DNA from: Tatumella sp. JGM118
GTDB taxonomy: Bacteria; Pseudomonadota; Gammaproteobacteria; Enterobacterales; Enterobacteriaceae
Length of the DNA: 64,000 bases
Assembly: GCF_018257515.1 (NCBI RefSeq)
Contig: NZ_JAERJR010000015.1
Coordinates: 1 to 64,000, forward strand
Direction of reading: 5' to 3'
Shown here: positions 26,922-34,975 of the stretch, one piece after another
Numbering within the stretch: the first letter of the stretch is position 1
How the letters are laid out: the number at the start of each line of letters is the position of its first letter
Translations under genes and position numbers: made by a program
The notes under the pieces: model-generated
Database searches by the model: none
What the model was told of the DNA's origin: nothing
The model's input: only the letters and a program-made list of their open reading frames with translations

Positions 26922-27761
26922 ATGAAACCACTGGACCAACGGCTGGAAGGCCATTATGACCAGCTTTCACCTCAGGAGAGGCGGGTTGCTGATTTTGTGA
27001 TCGATCATTTTGATGATGTGATCAGTTACAACAGTGCTGAACTGGCACGCCTTAGCGGGGTATCGAAAGCCACCGTCAGTCGCCTGTTTAAGCGTCTGGG
27101 GTATGAAAAATATAAAGATATGCACGATGAGCTGCGCACCCTTCGCCAGACAGGTATGCCGTTAACGGATAACCGCGATGCGGTGCAGGGCAATACGCTG
27201 CTGGCCAGACACTATAAGCAGGAACTGGCTAACCTGGCGCACTGGTCCGGCACGCTGGATGCACAGCAGTTTGCCCGCATCATTGACGCATTAAGCCGTG
27301 CCCGTCGGGTCGCTGTTTTCGGTCTGCGTAATGCCTATCCGGTGGCGATGCACCTGCGGTTACAGCTGATGCAGGTTCGCGGGCAGGTACAACTGTTACC
27401 GACGCCCGGGCAAACGTTATCTGAAGAACTGGTCGACCTGGCGCCGGAAGACCTGGTGGTGGTGGTAGCCTTTCGCCGGCGTCCGGCCATTATCCGGCCA
27501 TTACTGGAACAGCTACAGCGTCAGTCCGTCCCGGTACTGATGATCAGTGAACCGAATGTGGGATCTCTGCAGGCGCTGGTGGACTGGCACCTGGTCTGTC
27601 CTCTGGAAAGTGTGTCGGCGTTTGACAGTTACAGCGCCGCCATGAGTCTGATTAATTTACTGTCGAATGCCCTCCTACACGAACTACTGGCCAGCGGGCG
27701 TCAGCGTATTCATCAGATAGCCGATCTTTATCAGCAACTTGAGGAGCTGGAACGTCGATGA
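26922..27761 (+). CDS. RpiR/MurR-family transcriptional regulator
   Basis: A 279-residue regulator with an N-terminal RpiR helix-turn-helix (SPQERRVADFVIDHF and LARLSGVSKATVSRLFKRLGY, about residues 15-65) and a C-terminal SIS domain (about 120-250) that would bind a small effector. It is divergent from hpxW and sits just before the ABC-hpxJK operon, so it likely controls the island. The effector is unknown. AGGAGG at 26912 supports ATG 26922 (26919 is possible). Confidence 0.85.
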   Translation: MKPLDQRLEGHYDQLSPQERRVADFVIDHFDDVISYNSAELARLSGVSKATVSRLFKRLGYEKYKDMHDELRTLRQTGMPLTDNRDAVQGNTLLARHYKQELANLAHWSGTLDAQQFARIIDALSRARRVAVFGLRNAYPVAMHLRLQLMQVRGQVQLLPTPGQTLSEELVDLAPEDLVVVVAFRRRPAIIRPLLEQLQRQSVPVLMISEPNVGSLQALVDWHLVCPLESVSAFDSYSAAMSLINLLSNALLHELLASGRQRIHQIADLYQQLEELERR

Positions 27762-27764
27762 CGG

Positions 27765-27781
27765 GGCACCATGCTGGTGCT
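27765..27781. promoter_or_regulatory. NtrC-like enhancer site 1
   Basis: GCACC-ATGCT-GGTGC matches the inner positions of the NtrC palindrome exactly. Its centre is about 138 bases upstream of the start predicted for the sigma-54 promoter at 27884, the distance of a classical enhancer. It also overlaps the end of the regulator gene region and could pair as a short hairpin. Confidence 0.7.
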
Positions 27782-27795
27782 TTGCATTATTACGG

Positions 27796-27812
27796 TGCGC
27801 AGTTTTTGCGCA
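27796..27812. promoter_or_regulatory. NtrC-like enhancer site 2
   Basis: TGCGCA-GTTTT-TGCGCA is a perfect 17-base palindrome and fits NtrC more weakly (8 of 12 positions). Its centre is 31 bases from site 1, about three helical turns, and near -107. A hairpin terminator for the upstream regulator gene is an alternative reading. Confidence 0.6.
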
Positions 27813-27883
27813 CCTGTGAATACCCTCCGCGAGAATTCTTCTTTAATACGGTTATTTCCTGACTTTTCCCCGGCGTGTGTGAT

Positions 27884-27899
27884 TGGCACATTAGTTGCA
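27884..27899 (+). promoter_or_regulatory. Sigma-54 promoter of the hpx transport operon
   Basis: TGGCAC-ATTAG-TTGCA has perfect -24 and -12 elements with GG-N10-GC spacing. It lies 50 bases upstream of the binding-protein start, with two NtrC-like sites at -107 and -138. Confidence 0.88.
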
Positions 27900-27948
27900 G
27901 TTATTGAGATCAAAGAATCTTTTGTTTCATGACCGTTCAGGGGAAAAT

Positions 27949-28734
27949 ATGAAAAAGTTATTAATGGTTTTCGCGGGAGTCGCATTACTGGCAGCCCAGA
28001 GCACCGCAGTACTCGCAGATCAATTGCAGGATATCCAGAAACGGGGAGTTCTGCGGGTAGCCGTGCCACAGGATTTTCCTCCGTTTGGATCGGTCGGCAC
28101 CGATCTCCAGCCGGAAGGCTATGACATTGATATGGCCGGGTACCTGGCGAAGCAAATGAAACTAAAGTTACAGCTGGTGCCGGTCAGCAGTGCTAACCGG
28201 GTGGCATACCTGCAAACCAATAAAGTCGACCTGGTCATTTCGAGCCTCGGGAAAAATGCAGAGCGTGAAAAAGTCATCGATTTCAGCCGCGCTTATGCCC
28301 CGTTTTTCCTGGGGGTGTTTGGTCCGAAAGGACAGCAACTGAAGGACCCGGCGGCACTGAGTGGTAAGACTATCGGTGTCACCCGTGGTGCCGTTGAAGA
28401 TATGGTACTGACGGCGATTGCCCCTAAAGATGCCTCTATCCAGCGTTATGAAGACAACAATACTACGTTGTCTGCCTATCTCTCCGGTCAGGTTCAGTAT
28501 GTGGCGACCGGTAACCTGGTCGTTGCTGCGATTAACCGTGAACACCCGTCAGCAGCCCTGACCTCTCAGTTTACCCTGAAAGATTCTCCCTGCTTTATTG
28601 GTCTGAAAAAAGATGAGCCTGCCCTGAAAAATGAAGTTAATACGCTGATTGGCGAGGGTATTAAAGACGGTACCCTGAATAAGATGTCTGAAACCTGGAT
28701 GAAAGCTCCTCTGCCGGCCAGCCTGGGGAGCTAA
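27949..28734 (+). CDS. ABC transporter periplasmic binding protein (family 3)
   Basis: A 261-residue polar-amino-acid-type solute-binding protein with a signal peptide ending VLA near residue 22. Typical blocks are RGVLRVAVPQDFPPFG, EGYDIDMAGYLAKQM and EREKVIDFSRAYAPFF. It is first in an operon with two permeases, an ATPase, hpxJ, hpxK, uraD and uraH, so the ligand is probably allantoin, allantoate or a related ureide rather than an amino acid. As I recall the Klebsiella hpxFGHIJK operon has the same gene order, which would make this hpxF; I have not been able to verify it. Confidence 0.85.
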   Translation: MKKLLMVFAGVALLAAQSTAVLADQLQDIQKRGVLRVAVPQDFPPFGSVGTDLQPEGYDIDMAGYLAKQMKLKLQLVPVSSANRVAYLQTNKVDLVISSLGKNAEREKVIDFSRAYAPFFLGVFGPKGQQLKDPAALSGKTIGVTRGAVEDMVLTAIAPKDASIQRYEDNNTTLSAYLSGQVQYVATGNLVVAAINREHPSAALTSQFTLKDSPCFIGLKKDEPALKNEVNTLIGEGIKDGTLNKMSETWMKAPLPASLGS

Positions 28735-28743
28735 GATTCGTTT

Positions 28744-29412
28744 ATGACAGGACATCTCGATTTTCCGGCCCTCTGGCCATACCGGCAGGAATTACTCTCC
28801 GGGTTGTGGGTCACCCTTCAGCTGAGTGTACTCGCCACCCTGGGAGGCGTGGGCCTGGGGATCCTGGGGGCGGCGATCCGTAGCGGTAAAACCACTCTGC
28901 TTAGCCGCCTGTGGGGAGGGTATGTGGCGGTGATCCGCAATACCCCGTTTATGGTCCAGTTATTCTTTATTGTGTTCGGCCTGCCAAATATCGGTTTTCG
29001 TCTGACGGCCGGGGAAGCCGCATTGTTAACCATGATCATTAACCTCGGGGCCTACAGTACGGAAATTATTCGTGCAGGGATCCAGGTCACTCCGAAAGGA
29101 CAATGGGAAGCCTGCCGGGTGCTGGGCCTGACGCGGCTGCAGACCTTTTTACGGGTCATCCTGCCTCCGGCATTACAACGTATTTATCCGTCGCTGGTTG
29201 GGCAATGCATCATTGTGATGCTGGGGTCGTCGGTCGTTTCTCAGGTTTCTTATCAGGAACTGACCTTTCAGAGCAGCCTTATTCAGTCGCGCACCTTTCT
29301 GAGTTTTGAGGTTTATCTGGTCACCACAGCGATTTATCTGTTGCTGTCCATTGCTATGCGTCAGCTCTTAATGTTGATCGGTCGCCGCTGGCTGGGAGTC
29401 TCCGCAAAATGA
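28744..29412 (+). CDS. ABC transporter permease (HisM/GlnP type) 1
   Basis: A 222-residue inner-membrane permease with about five helices. The coupling EAA loop is GQWEACRVLGLTRLQTFLRVILP. It pairs with the next permease. A 9-base gap separates it from the binding protein and it overlaps the second permease by 4 bases. No strong ribosome site is seen, which suggests coupling. Confidence 0.87.
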   Translation: MTGHLDFPALWPYRQELLSGLWVTLQLSVLATLGGVGLGILGAAIRSGKTTLLSRLWGGYVAVIRNTPFMVQLFFIVFGLPNIGFRLTAGEAALLTMIINLGAYSTEIIRAGIQVTPKGQWEACRVLGLTRLQTFLRVILPPALQRIYPSLVGQCIIVMLGSSVVSQVSYQELTFQSSLIQSRTFLSFEVYLVTTAIYLLLSIAMRQLLMLIGRRWLGVSAK

Positions 29413-30065
29413 TGACATTTACTGACTGGGACATTGTCCGCAATTTACTGCTCGCCGGGCGCTGGACAATCCTGTTATCGCTGGTGGCTTTTTTCGGCGG
29501 CACGCTGACCACGATCCCTCTGTTGCTGATGCGTCTGAGCCGGTTCCGTGTGCTGCACCTGCTGGTGCGCGCTTATTGCGGACTGTTTCAGGGAACCCCG
29601 TTGCTGATGCAGCTCTTCCTGGCATTTTTCGGCGTGGCGTTATTCGGGATCGATGTCTCCCCCTGGACGGCGGCGTCCGTGGCACTGACCCTGTATACCA
29701 GTGCATTTCTGCTGGATATCTGGTACGGCAGTATCCGTTCGCTACCGAAAGGACAGTGGGAAGCCTCCCGTTGTGTCGGACTCACTTTTACGCAAACGCT
29801 TATCCATGTCGTGGTTCCTCAGGCATTCCGCGTGGCGCTGGCACCCACCGTCGGGTTCGCGGTGCAGGTCATTAAAGGTACCGCACTGGCTTCTATTATC
29901 GGCTTCGTCGAACTGACCAAAGCCGGCACCATGCTGACTAACGTCACTTTTGAGCCGTTCAGGGTCTTTGCTCTGGTCGCCCTGGGGTATTTTATTTTGT
30001 GTTATCCGCTGTCCCGTTACAGCCTCTATCTGGAGAAGAAATTCGATGCCTCTCATCACCATTAA
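29409..30065 (+). CDS. ABC transporter permease (HisM/GlnP type) 2
   Basis: A 218-residue permease with five helices and EAA loop GQWEASRCVGLTFTQTLIHVVVP. It starts at ATGATG overlapping the previous stop and ends 20 bases inside the ATPase gene. It forms a heterodimer with the preceding permease by family precedent. Confidence 0.87.
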   Translation: MMTFTDWDIVRNLLLAGRWTILLSLVAFFGGTLTTIPLLLMRLSRFRVLHLLVRAYCGLFQGTPLLMQLFLAFFGVALFGIDVSPWTAASVALTLYTSAFLLDIWYGSIRSLPKGQWEASRCVGLTFTQTLIHVVVPQAFRVALAPTVGFAVQVIKGTALASIIGFVELTKAGTMLTNVTFEPFRVFALVALGYFILCYPLSRYSLYLEKKFDASHHH

Positions 30066-30777
30066 TCAGATGCAGAAATTCTACGGTGATAACCATGTTC
30101 TGAAAGGGATTGATCTCGATATTGATGCCGGTGAAGTGGTCTCTATCATCGGGCGTAGCGGTTCAGGAAAAAGCACCTTGTTACGCTGTATTAACGGCCT
30201 TGAGAGCTATCAGGAAGGCAGTATTAAACTGGGCGGCATGACGATCACCTCCAGTGACAGTCAGGCCAAAACGATCAGCCAGTCCATTGGTATGGTTTTC
30301 CAGAGCTTTAACCTGTTCCCCCATATGACAGCGCTGGAGAATGTCATGCTGGCTCCGCGACTGGTGCTGAAAAAGAGTCGTGCGGAAAGCCGCGATCTGG
30401 CCGCCCGTATGCTGGAGAAGGTCGGGCTGGGAGAGCGGCTGAACTATTCCCCCGCCAGCCTTTCCGGCGGGCAACAGCAGCGTGTTGCTATTGCCAGAGC
30501 ACTGGCGATGCAACCGAAGGTGCTGCTGTGTGACGAAATTACTTCAGCGCTGGATCCCGAACTGGTCGGGGAAGTGTTACGGGTGCTGGAACAACTGGCT
30601 GCTGATGGCATGACCCTGATCCTGGTGACCCATGAAATGAACTTTGCGAGAGAAGTCGGGGATCGGGTGGTGTTTATGCATCAGGGGAAAGTCCGCGAGC
30701 AGGGGGACAGCAAAACCTTCTTTACACATCCGCAGACAGCAGAACTTAAACAGTTTATCTCTACGGTTCGTTTGTAA
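30046..30777 (+). CDS. ABC transporter ATPase (GlnQ/HisP type)
   Basis: A 243-residue ATPase with Walker A GRSGSGKST, signature LSGGQQQR and Walker B VLLCDEITSALD; Cys replaces the usual Phe before the Walker B Asp. The ATG at 30046 follows GGAGAAG and overlaps the permease end by 20 bases. It powers uptake for the island's importer. Confidence 0.88.
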   Translation: MPLITINQMQKFYGDNHVLKGIDLDIDAGEVVSIIGRSGSGKSTLLRCINGLESYQEGSIKLGGMTITSSDSQAKTISQSIGMVFQSFNLFPHMTALENVMLAPRLVLKKSRAESRDLAARMLEKVGLGERLNYSPASLSGGQQQRVAIARALAMQPKVLLCDEITSALDPELVGEVLRVLEQLAADGMTLILVTHEMNFAREVGDRVVFMHQGKVREQGDSKTFFTHPQTAELKQFISTVRL

Positions 30778-30800
30778 TCACTTCTTTTAAGGAACGCATT

Positions 30801-32048
30801 ATGGATCTCAGTCAGATTTCTTCCATCAATCCGCCTCAACGATTACTGATGGGCCCCGGTCCGATCAATGCCGACCCACGGGTACTGCGGGCGATGTCCA
30901 GTCAGCTGATCGGACAATACGATCCCGCCATGACCGGTTACATGAATGAGGTGATGGCGCTGTACCGTGGGGTCTTTTGCACTCAAAACCCGTGGACACT
31001 GCTGGTTAACGGGACGTCGCGTGCCGGAATTGAAGCGATTCTGTTATCCGCCATTAAACCTGGCGACAAAGTGCTGGTGCCTGTGTTCGGGCGTTTCGGA
31101 CACCTGTTATGTGAAATCGCCCACCGCTGCCGTGCAGAAGTACATACCATTGACGTCCCGTGGGGAGAGGTGTTCACGGCAGATCAGATTGAAGATGCCA
31201 TCCGCCGCATTAAACCGCGTCTGTTGCTGACGGTCCAGGGTGACACATCGACCACGATGTTACAGCCGCTGGCGGAACTCGGTGAAATCTGTCGGCGTTA
31301 TGGCGTGTTGTTCTATACGGATGCGACCGCCTCGCTGGGCGGAAATGCGCTGGAAACGGATGCCTGGGGGCTGGATGCGGTATCGGCCGGGATGCAGAAA
31401 TGCCTGGGCGGGCCTTCGGGCACGTCCCCGGTGACTCTCAGCGCACAAATGGAAGAGGTGATCAGACGGCGCAAGCGTGTTGAGCAGGGGATCCGGACGG
31501 ACGCTCACCAGGACGGAGAGGATGAAATGATCTATTCCAACTATTTCGATCTTGGCATGATCATGGATTACTGGGGGGCAGAACGGTTGAACCATCATAC
31601 GGAAGCGACCAGTGCATTGTTTGCCGCCCGCGAATGTGCGCGGATCCTTCTGCAGGAAGGGATCAGCGAAGGGATTGCCCGGCATAAGCTGCATGGTGAT
31701 GCGATGCTGCAGGGGATCCGTGCCATGGGGCTGACGGTCTTTGGCGATGTCCGTCATAAAATGAATAATGTGCTGGGCGTCATGATCCCTGCACAGGTCA
31801 ATGGCGATCAGGTGCGAAGCATGATGCTGAACGACTTCGGGATCGAGATAGGCACCTCATTCGGACCGTTGCATGGCAAAGTCTGGCGTATCGGCACCAT
31901 GGGATATAACGCGCGTAAGCAGTGCGTTCTGCAAACCCTGACGGCCCTGGAAGCGGTGCTGAATCGCCTCGGCTTTATCACCCGTCAGGGGGCCGCGATG
32001 CAGGCCGCGTGGGATCACTATCTGACGGAAGCACCTCATGCAGAATAA
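30801..32048 (+). CDS. hpxJ: (S)-ureidoglycine-glyoxylate aminotransferase HpxJ (PucG type)
   Basis: A 415-residue class V PLP aminotransferase. The N-terminal signature is RLLMGPGPINADPRVL; the cofactor lysine is Lys200 in SAGMQKCLGGPSG. The family transfers the amino group of ureidoglycine to glyoxylate, giving oxalurate and glycine. With HpxK upstream in the route and HpxWXYZ downstream, this completes allantoate to oxamate/oxalate. AAGGAACGC precedes the ATG. Confidence 0.9.
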   Translation: MDLSQISSINPPQRLLMGPGPINADPRVLRAMSSQLIGQYDPAMTGYMNEVMALYRGVFCTQNPWTLLVNGTSRAGIEAILLSAIKPGDKVLVPVFGRFGHLLCEIAHRCRAEVHTIDVPWGEVFTADQIEDAIRRIKPRLLLTVQGDTSTTMLQPLAELGEICRRYGVLFYTDATASLGGNALETDAWGLDAVSAGMQKCLGGPSGTSPVTLSAQMEEVIRRRKRVEQGIRTDAHQDGEDEMIYSNYFDLGMIMDYWGAERLNHHTEATSALFAARECARILLQEGISEGIARHKLHGDAMLQGIRAMGLTVFGDVRHKMNNVLGVMIPAQVNGDQVRSMMLNDFGIEIGTSFGPLHGKVWRIGTMGYNARKQCVLQTLTALEAVLNRLGFITRQGAAMQAAWDHYLTEAPHAE

Positions 32049-33330
32049 AATGAGCGTCCTGCAGGCGCAACAGGCCGGAGAGCGGGCGATGGCCCGCTGT
32101 GATTCTCTGGCGATGATCAGTGAAACCGAAGGGCAGCTGACCCGGGTGTATCTCTCGGCTGAACATCTCCGGGCTAATCATCTGACCGGTCAGTGGATGA
32201 AAGAAGCCGGTATGAACGTCTGGCAGGATGAGGTCGGGAATATTTGCGGGCGTTACGAAGCGCAGACACCGGACGCCCCCGCCATCTTACTGGGCTCTCA
32301 TCTGGACAGCGTGCGTAATGCGGGAAAATACGACGGCCCGCTGGGCGTACTGACGGCGATAGAAACCGTCAGCTGGCTGAATGCGCAGCAAATCCGCCTG
32401 CCGGTCGCTATCGAGATTATCGGCTTTGCCGATGAAGAAGGGACACGTTTCGGGATCACGTTGCTGGGCAGTAAAGGCATCACCGGACGCTGGCCCGCGT
32501 CCTGGCCGGCACAACCCGACGGTGAAGGGATCACCGTCGCGCAGGCGATGCAGTCTGTCGGCCTGCAGGCGGAGAATATAGCCCGGGCCGCCAGGCGCCG
32601 GGACGCGTTTATCGCTTACCTTGAATTACATATCGAACAGGGTCCCTGTCTGGAACAGGCCGGACTGGCGCTGGGGGTGGTGACTGCGATCAACGGCGCA
32701 CGACGTCTGAACTGCTCCTTTACCGGAATGGCGGGCCATGCCGGTACGGTGCCGATGACCCACCGGAAAGATGCCCTGGCCGCAGCGGCGGAGTGGATGG
32801 TCTTTATCGAAAAGGCTACGTGCGAGGCCGACCCGTTATTAGTCGCAACGGTCGGGACCCTGACCTGTGAACCGGGAGCGGTCAATGTGATCCCGGGCGA
32901 GGTCAGGCTTTCTCTGGATATTCGCGGGCCGGAAGATGACCCGCTGGCAAAACTGCTGGCCACGCTGTTGCAGGAAGCTGATCAGATTGCGGCACGGCGC
33001 GGGCTGTCCTTCCGTGCAGAAGAGTATTATGGCATTCAGGCAACGACCTGCGATCCGGCACTGCGTAATGCTTTCAGTGAAGCGGTCACTGAGGTTCAGG
33101 GGCAGTCGCTCCTGTTACCCAGCGGAGCCGGACATGATGCCATTGCTATCGCGGAATGCTGGCCAGTGGCGATGTTATTCGTCCGTTGTGCCGGGGGGAT
33201 TAGTCATCATCCGGCGGAATCAGTGACCACGGCGGATGTGTCGCTGGCGATACAGGCCTATTTACAGGCTATTATTAAGGTGGCGGAGTCGGCCGGTAGC
33301 GTGAACTCACGTAATGCGGAGAACGTCTGA
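32038..33330 (+). CDS. hpxK: Allantoate amidohydrolase HpxK
   Basis: A 430-residue M20-family metal hydrolase that turns allantoate into ureidoglycine, CO2 and ammonia. Binuclear metal ligands are visible as His88 (GSHLDS), Asp99 (GKYDGPLGV) and Glu133/Glu134 (ADEEGTRF); a dimerisation domain lies in the middle. It overlaps hpxJ by 11 bases and abuts uraD with a TGATG overlap. The AllC/HyuC families are alternatives, but the context favours allantoate. Confidence 0.92.
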   Translation: MQNKMSVLQAQQAGERAMARCDSLAMISETEGQLTRVYLSAEHLRANHLTGQWMKEAGMNVWQDEVGNICGRYEAQTPDAPAILLGSHLDSVRNAGKYDGPLGVLTAIETVSWLNAQQIRLPVAIEIIGFADEEGTRFGITLLGSKGITGRWPASWPAQPDGEGITVAQAMQSVGLQAENIARAARRRDAFIAYLELHIEQGPCLEQAGLALGVVTAINGARRLNCSFTGMAGHAGTVPMTHRKDALAAAAEWMVFIEKATCEADPLLVATVGTLTCEPGAVNVIPGEVRLSLDIRGPEDDPLAKLLATLLQEADQIAARRGLSFRAEEYYGIQATTCDPALRNAFSEAVTEVQGQSLLLPSGAGHDAIAIAECWPVAMLFVRCAGGISHHPAESVTTADVSLAIQAYLQAIIKVAESAGSVNSRNAENV

Positions 33331-33824
33331 TGGATATTGAACAGTTTAATCAGCTGCCGCCTGCAGAGGCGAGGGCGGCGATTGAAAGCTGTGTGGCTAT
33401 TCCTGCGTGGCAACAGCAACTGGTGGCTGCGCGTCCTTTCCTGTCGGTACAACAGGCGCTGGACTATGCGGATGGTTTATCCCGGCAGTGGCAGCAGACT
33501 GAATTAGCGCAGGCATTCAGTGCCCACCCGCGGATTGGTGAAAGAGCCTCAGGGCAGCGGGCACATCAGCAGGCTTCCCGCAGTGAACAGGCGGCGGTAC
33601 TGATGGCTGACAGTCAGGTCCGGCAGGCAATAGCCGAGGGGAATCAGGCTTACGAAGCACGTTTTGGCCGGATTTTCCTGATCCGTGCCAAAGGGCGTAC
33701 GCCACAGGAGATTCTGGAGCAACTCCGCCGGCGTTTGCATAATGATGACCGTGAAGAGTTGGGGGAGACCCTGGCGCAATTGCGTGAAATCACGTTATTG
33801 CGATTACAGGAGGTATTGTCATGA
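33330..33824 (+). CDS. uraD: OHCU decarboxylase
   Basis: A 164-residue helical enzyme that decarboxylates 2-oxo-4-hydroxy-4-carboxy-5-ureidoimidazoline to S-allantoin. The catalytic His66 is in SAHPRIGE, and FGRIFLIRAKGRTPQEIL is typical of the family. It is translationally coupled to hpxK and uraH. It corresponds to HpxQ of Klebsiella. Its presence implies that urate breakdown occurs, although no urate hydroxylase gene is in the window. Confidence 0.93.
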   Translation: MDIEQFNQLPPAEARAAIESCVAIPAWQQQLVAARPFLSVQQALDYADGLSRQWQQTELAQAFSAHPRIGERASGQRAHQQASRSEQAAVLMADSQVRQAIAEGNQAYEARFGRIFLIRAKGRTPQEILEQLRRRLHNDDREELGETLAQLREITLLRLQEVLS

Positions 33825-34156
33825 GTACCATCACCACACATATTCTGGATACGGCGCTGGGTAAACCTGCCCGTGACGTCCGCATTACGCTGGAGCAGCA
33901 ATCGACAGAAGGCTGGGCTGAACTGGCGCAGGGTAAGACGGACGATGACGGGCGTCTGAAAACCCTGACACCGGAACCGGTGACTCCTGGTCATTACCGG
34001 CTGACGGCGGAAATCGGGGATTATTTTGCAATATCCGGGCGGCAGTCGCTGTATCTGACGGCGCAGATCGATTTTGTGATCCCGGAAGCCGGCAGTCACT
34101 ACCATCTGCCGTTTCTGATCACCCCCTGGTCCTGGTCGACCTATCGGGGAAGTTAA
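33821..34156 (+). CDS. uraH: 5-hydroxyisourate hydrolase
   Basis: A 111-residue transthyretin-like enzyme that hydrolyses 5-hydroxyisourate to OHCU. His7 in THILDTALGKPA and the C-terminal YRGS are the active-site signatures. There is no signal peptide, so it is cytoplasmic. It overlaps uraD by 4 bases and ends the long hpx operon; it corresponds to HpxT. Confidence 0.95.
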   Translation: MSTITTHILDTALGKPARDVRITLEQQSTEGWAELAQGKTDDDGRLKTLTPEPVTPGHYRLTAEIGDYFAISGRQSLYLTAQIDFVIPEAGSHYHLPFLITPWSWSTYRGS

Positions 34157-34167
34157 CCCGGCGGCGG

Positions 34168-34198
34168 TGATGGCGGACGGTTACACCGCCCGCCATCA
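34168..34198. terminator. Hairpin between uraH and yafV
   Basis: TGATGGCGG and CCGCCATCA pair, with an inner CGG/CCG and one mismatch, in the 48-base gap between convergent genes. There is no T-run. Confidence 0.6.
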
Positions 34199-34204
34199 TG
34201 GCGG

Positions 34205-34975
34205 TTATTCCAGCGTAAAGCTGTCCGCATCACGCCAGGCCGGGAAGCGCTGACGGTAAGCCTGAAGTTCCTGCAGAGAGAGTGTGGCTGAGATCACTTC
34301 CGGCGTATCGGCAGCTGCGATCGCCAGCAGTTCGCCGGTCGGACTGATAATGCGGCTATCACCACTATAGCTCAATGCGTTAGCGTCCTGGCCGACGCGA
34401 TTACATCCCGCGATATACGTCTGGTTTTCAATCGCTCTGGCCAGCAGGAGTGCCTGCCAGTGTGCGCTGCGTGCCGCAGGCCAGCTGGCGATATACAGCG
34501 CCAGGTCGTAATCATTCCGGTTACGCGAAAAGACCGGAAAGCGCAGGTCATAGCAGATCTGCGGAAGAATTCGCCATCCCCGCCATTCGATAATGACCCG
34601 CTCACGGCCCGCCTCGTAATGGTGATGCTCTTCACCCATTCTGAACAGATGGCGTTTATCGTAACGATGGATGTCTCCTGCGGGGGTGACCAGCAGAAAG
34701 CGGTTGACCGCGCCCTGATCCGTTTGCAGTGCCACACTGCCACCGGCCAGTGCGTCATACTTTTTCGCCTGAGCCGTCAGCCATTCAACGACGACGGATT
34801 CCGGCAGAGAAGACCGGGCGGCCTCCATTGCAAAACCGGTGGTAAACATCTCCGGTAACAGGATCAGATCACTGTCAGGAACGGTCTCCAGTACCTGCCC
34901 GAAATGACGTAAATTGGCCTCCCCGTCCATCCAGACCAGAGGCTGCTGAAGCAGGCTAATCTTTAAATCCGGCAT
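34205..34975 (-). CDS. yafV: Omega-amidase YafV (nitrilase family)
   Basis: A 256-residue nitrilase-superfamily amidase with triad Glu42 (LLPEMF), Lys107 (YDKRHLF) and Cys141 (QICYDLRFP). It hydrolyses 2-oxoglutaramate and 2-oxosuccinamate. It is translated directly after mtnE with a 13-base overlap. That suggests it removes the 2-oxoglutaramate formed when MtnE uses glutamine as amino donor, the role called MtnU in some bacteria. Confidence 0.92.
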   Translation of the reverse strand: MPDLKISLLQQPLVWMDGEANLRHFGQVLETVPDSDLILLPEMFTTGFAMEAARSSLPESVVVEWLTAQAKKYDALAGGSVALQTDQGAVNRFLLVTPAGDIHRYDKRHLFRMGEEHHHYEAGRERVIIEWRGWRILPQICYDLRFPVFSRNRNDYDLALYIASWPAARSAHWQALLLARAIENQTYIAGCNRVGQDANALSYSGDSRIISPTGELLAIAAADTPEVISATLSLQELQAYRQRFPAWRDADSFTLE

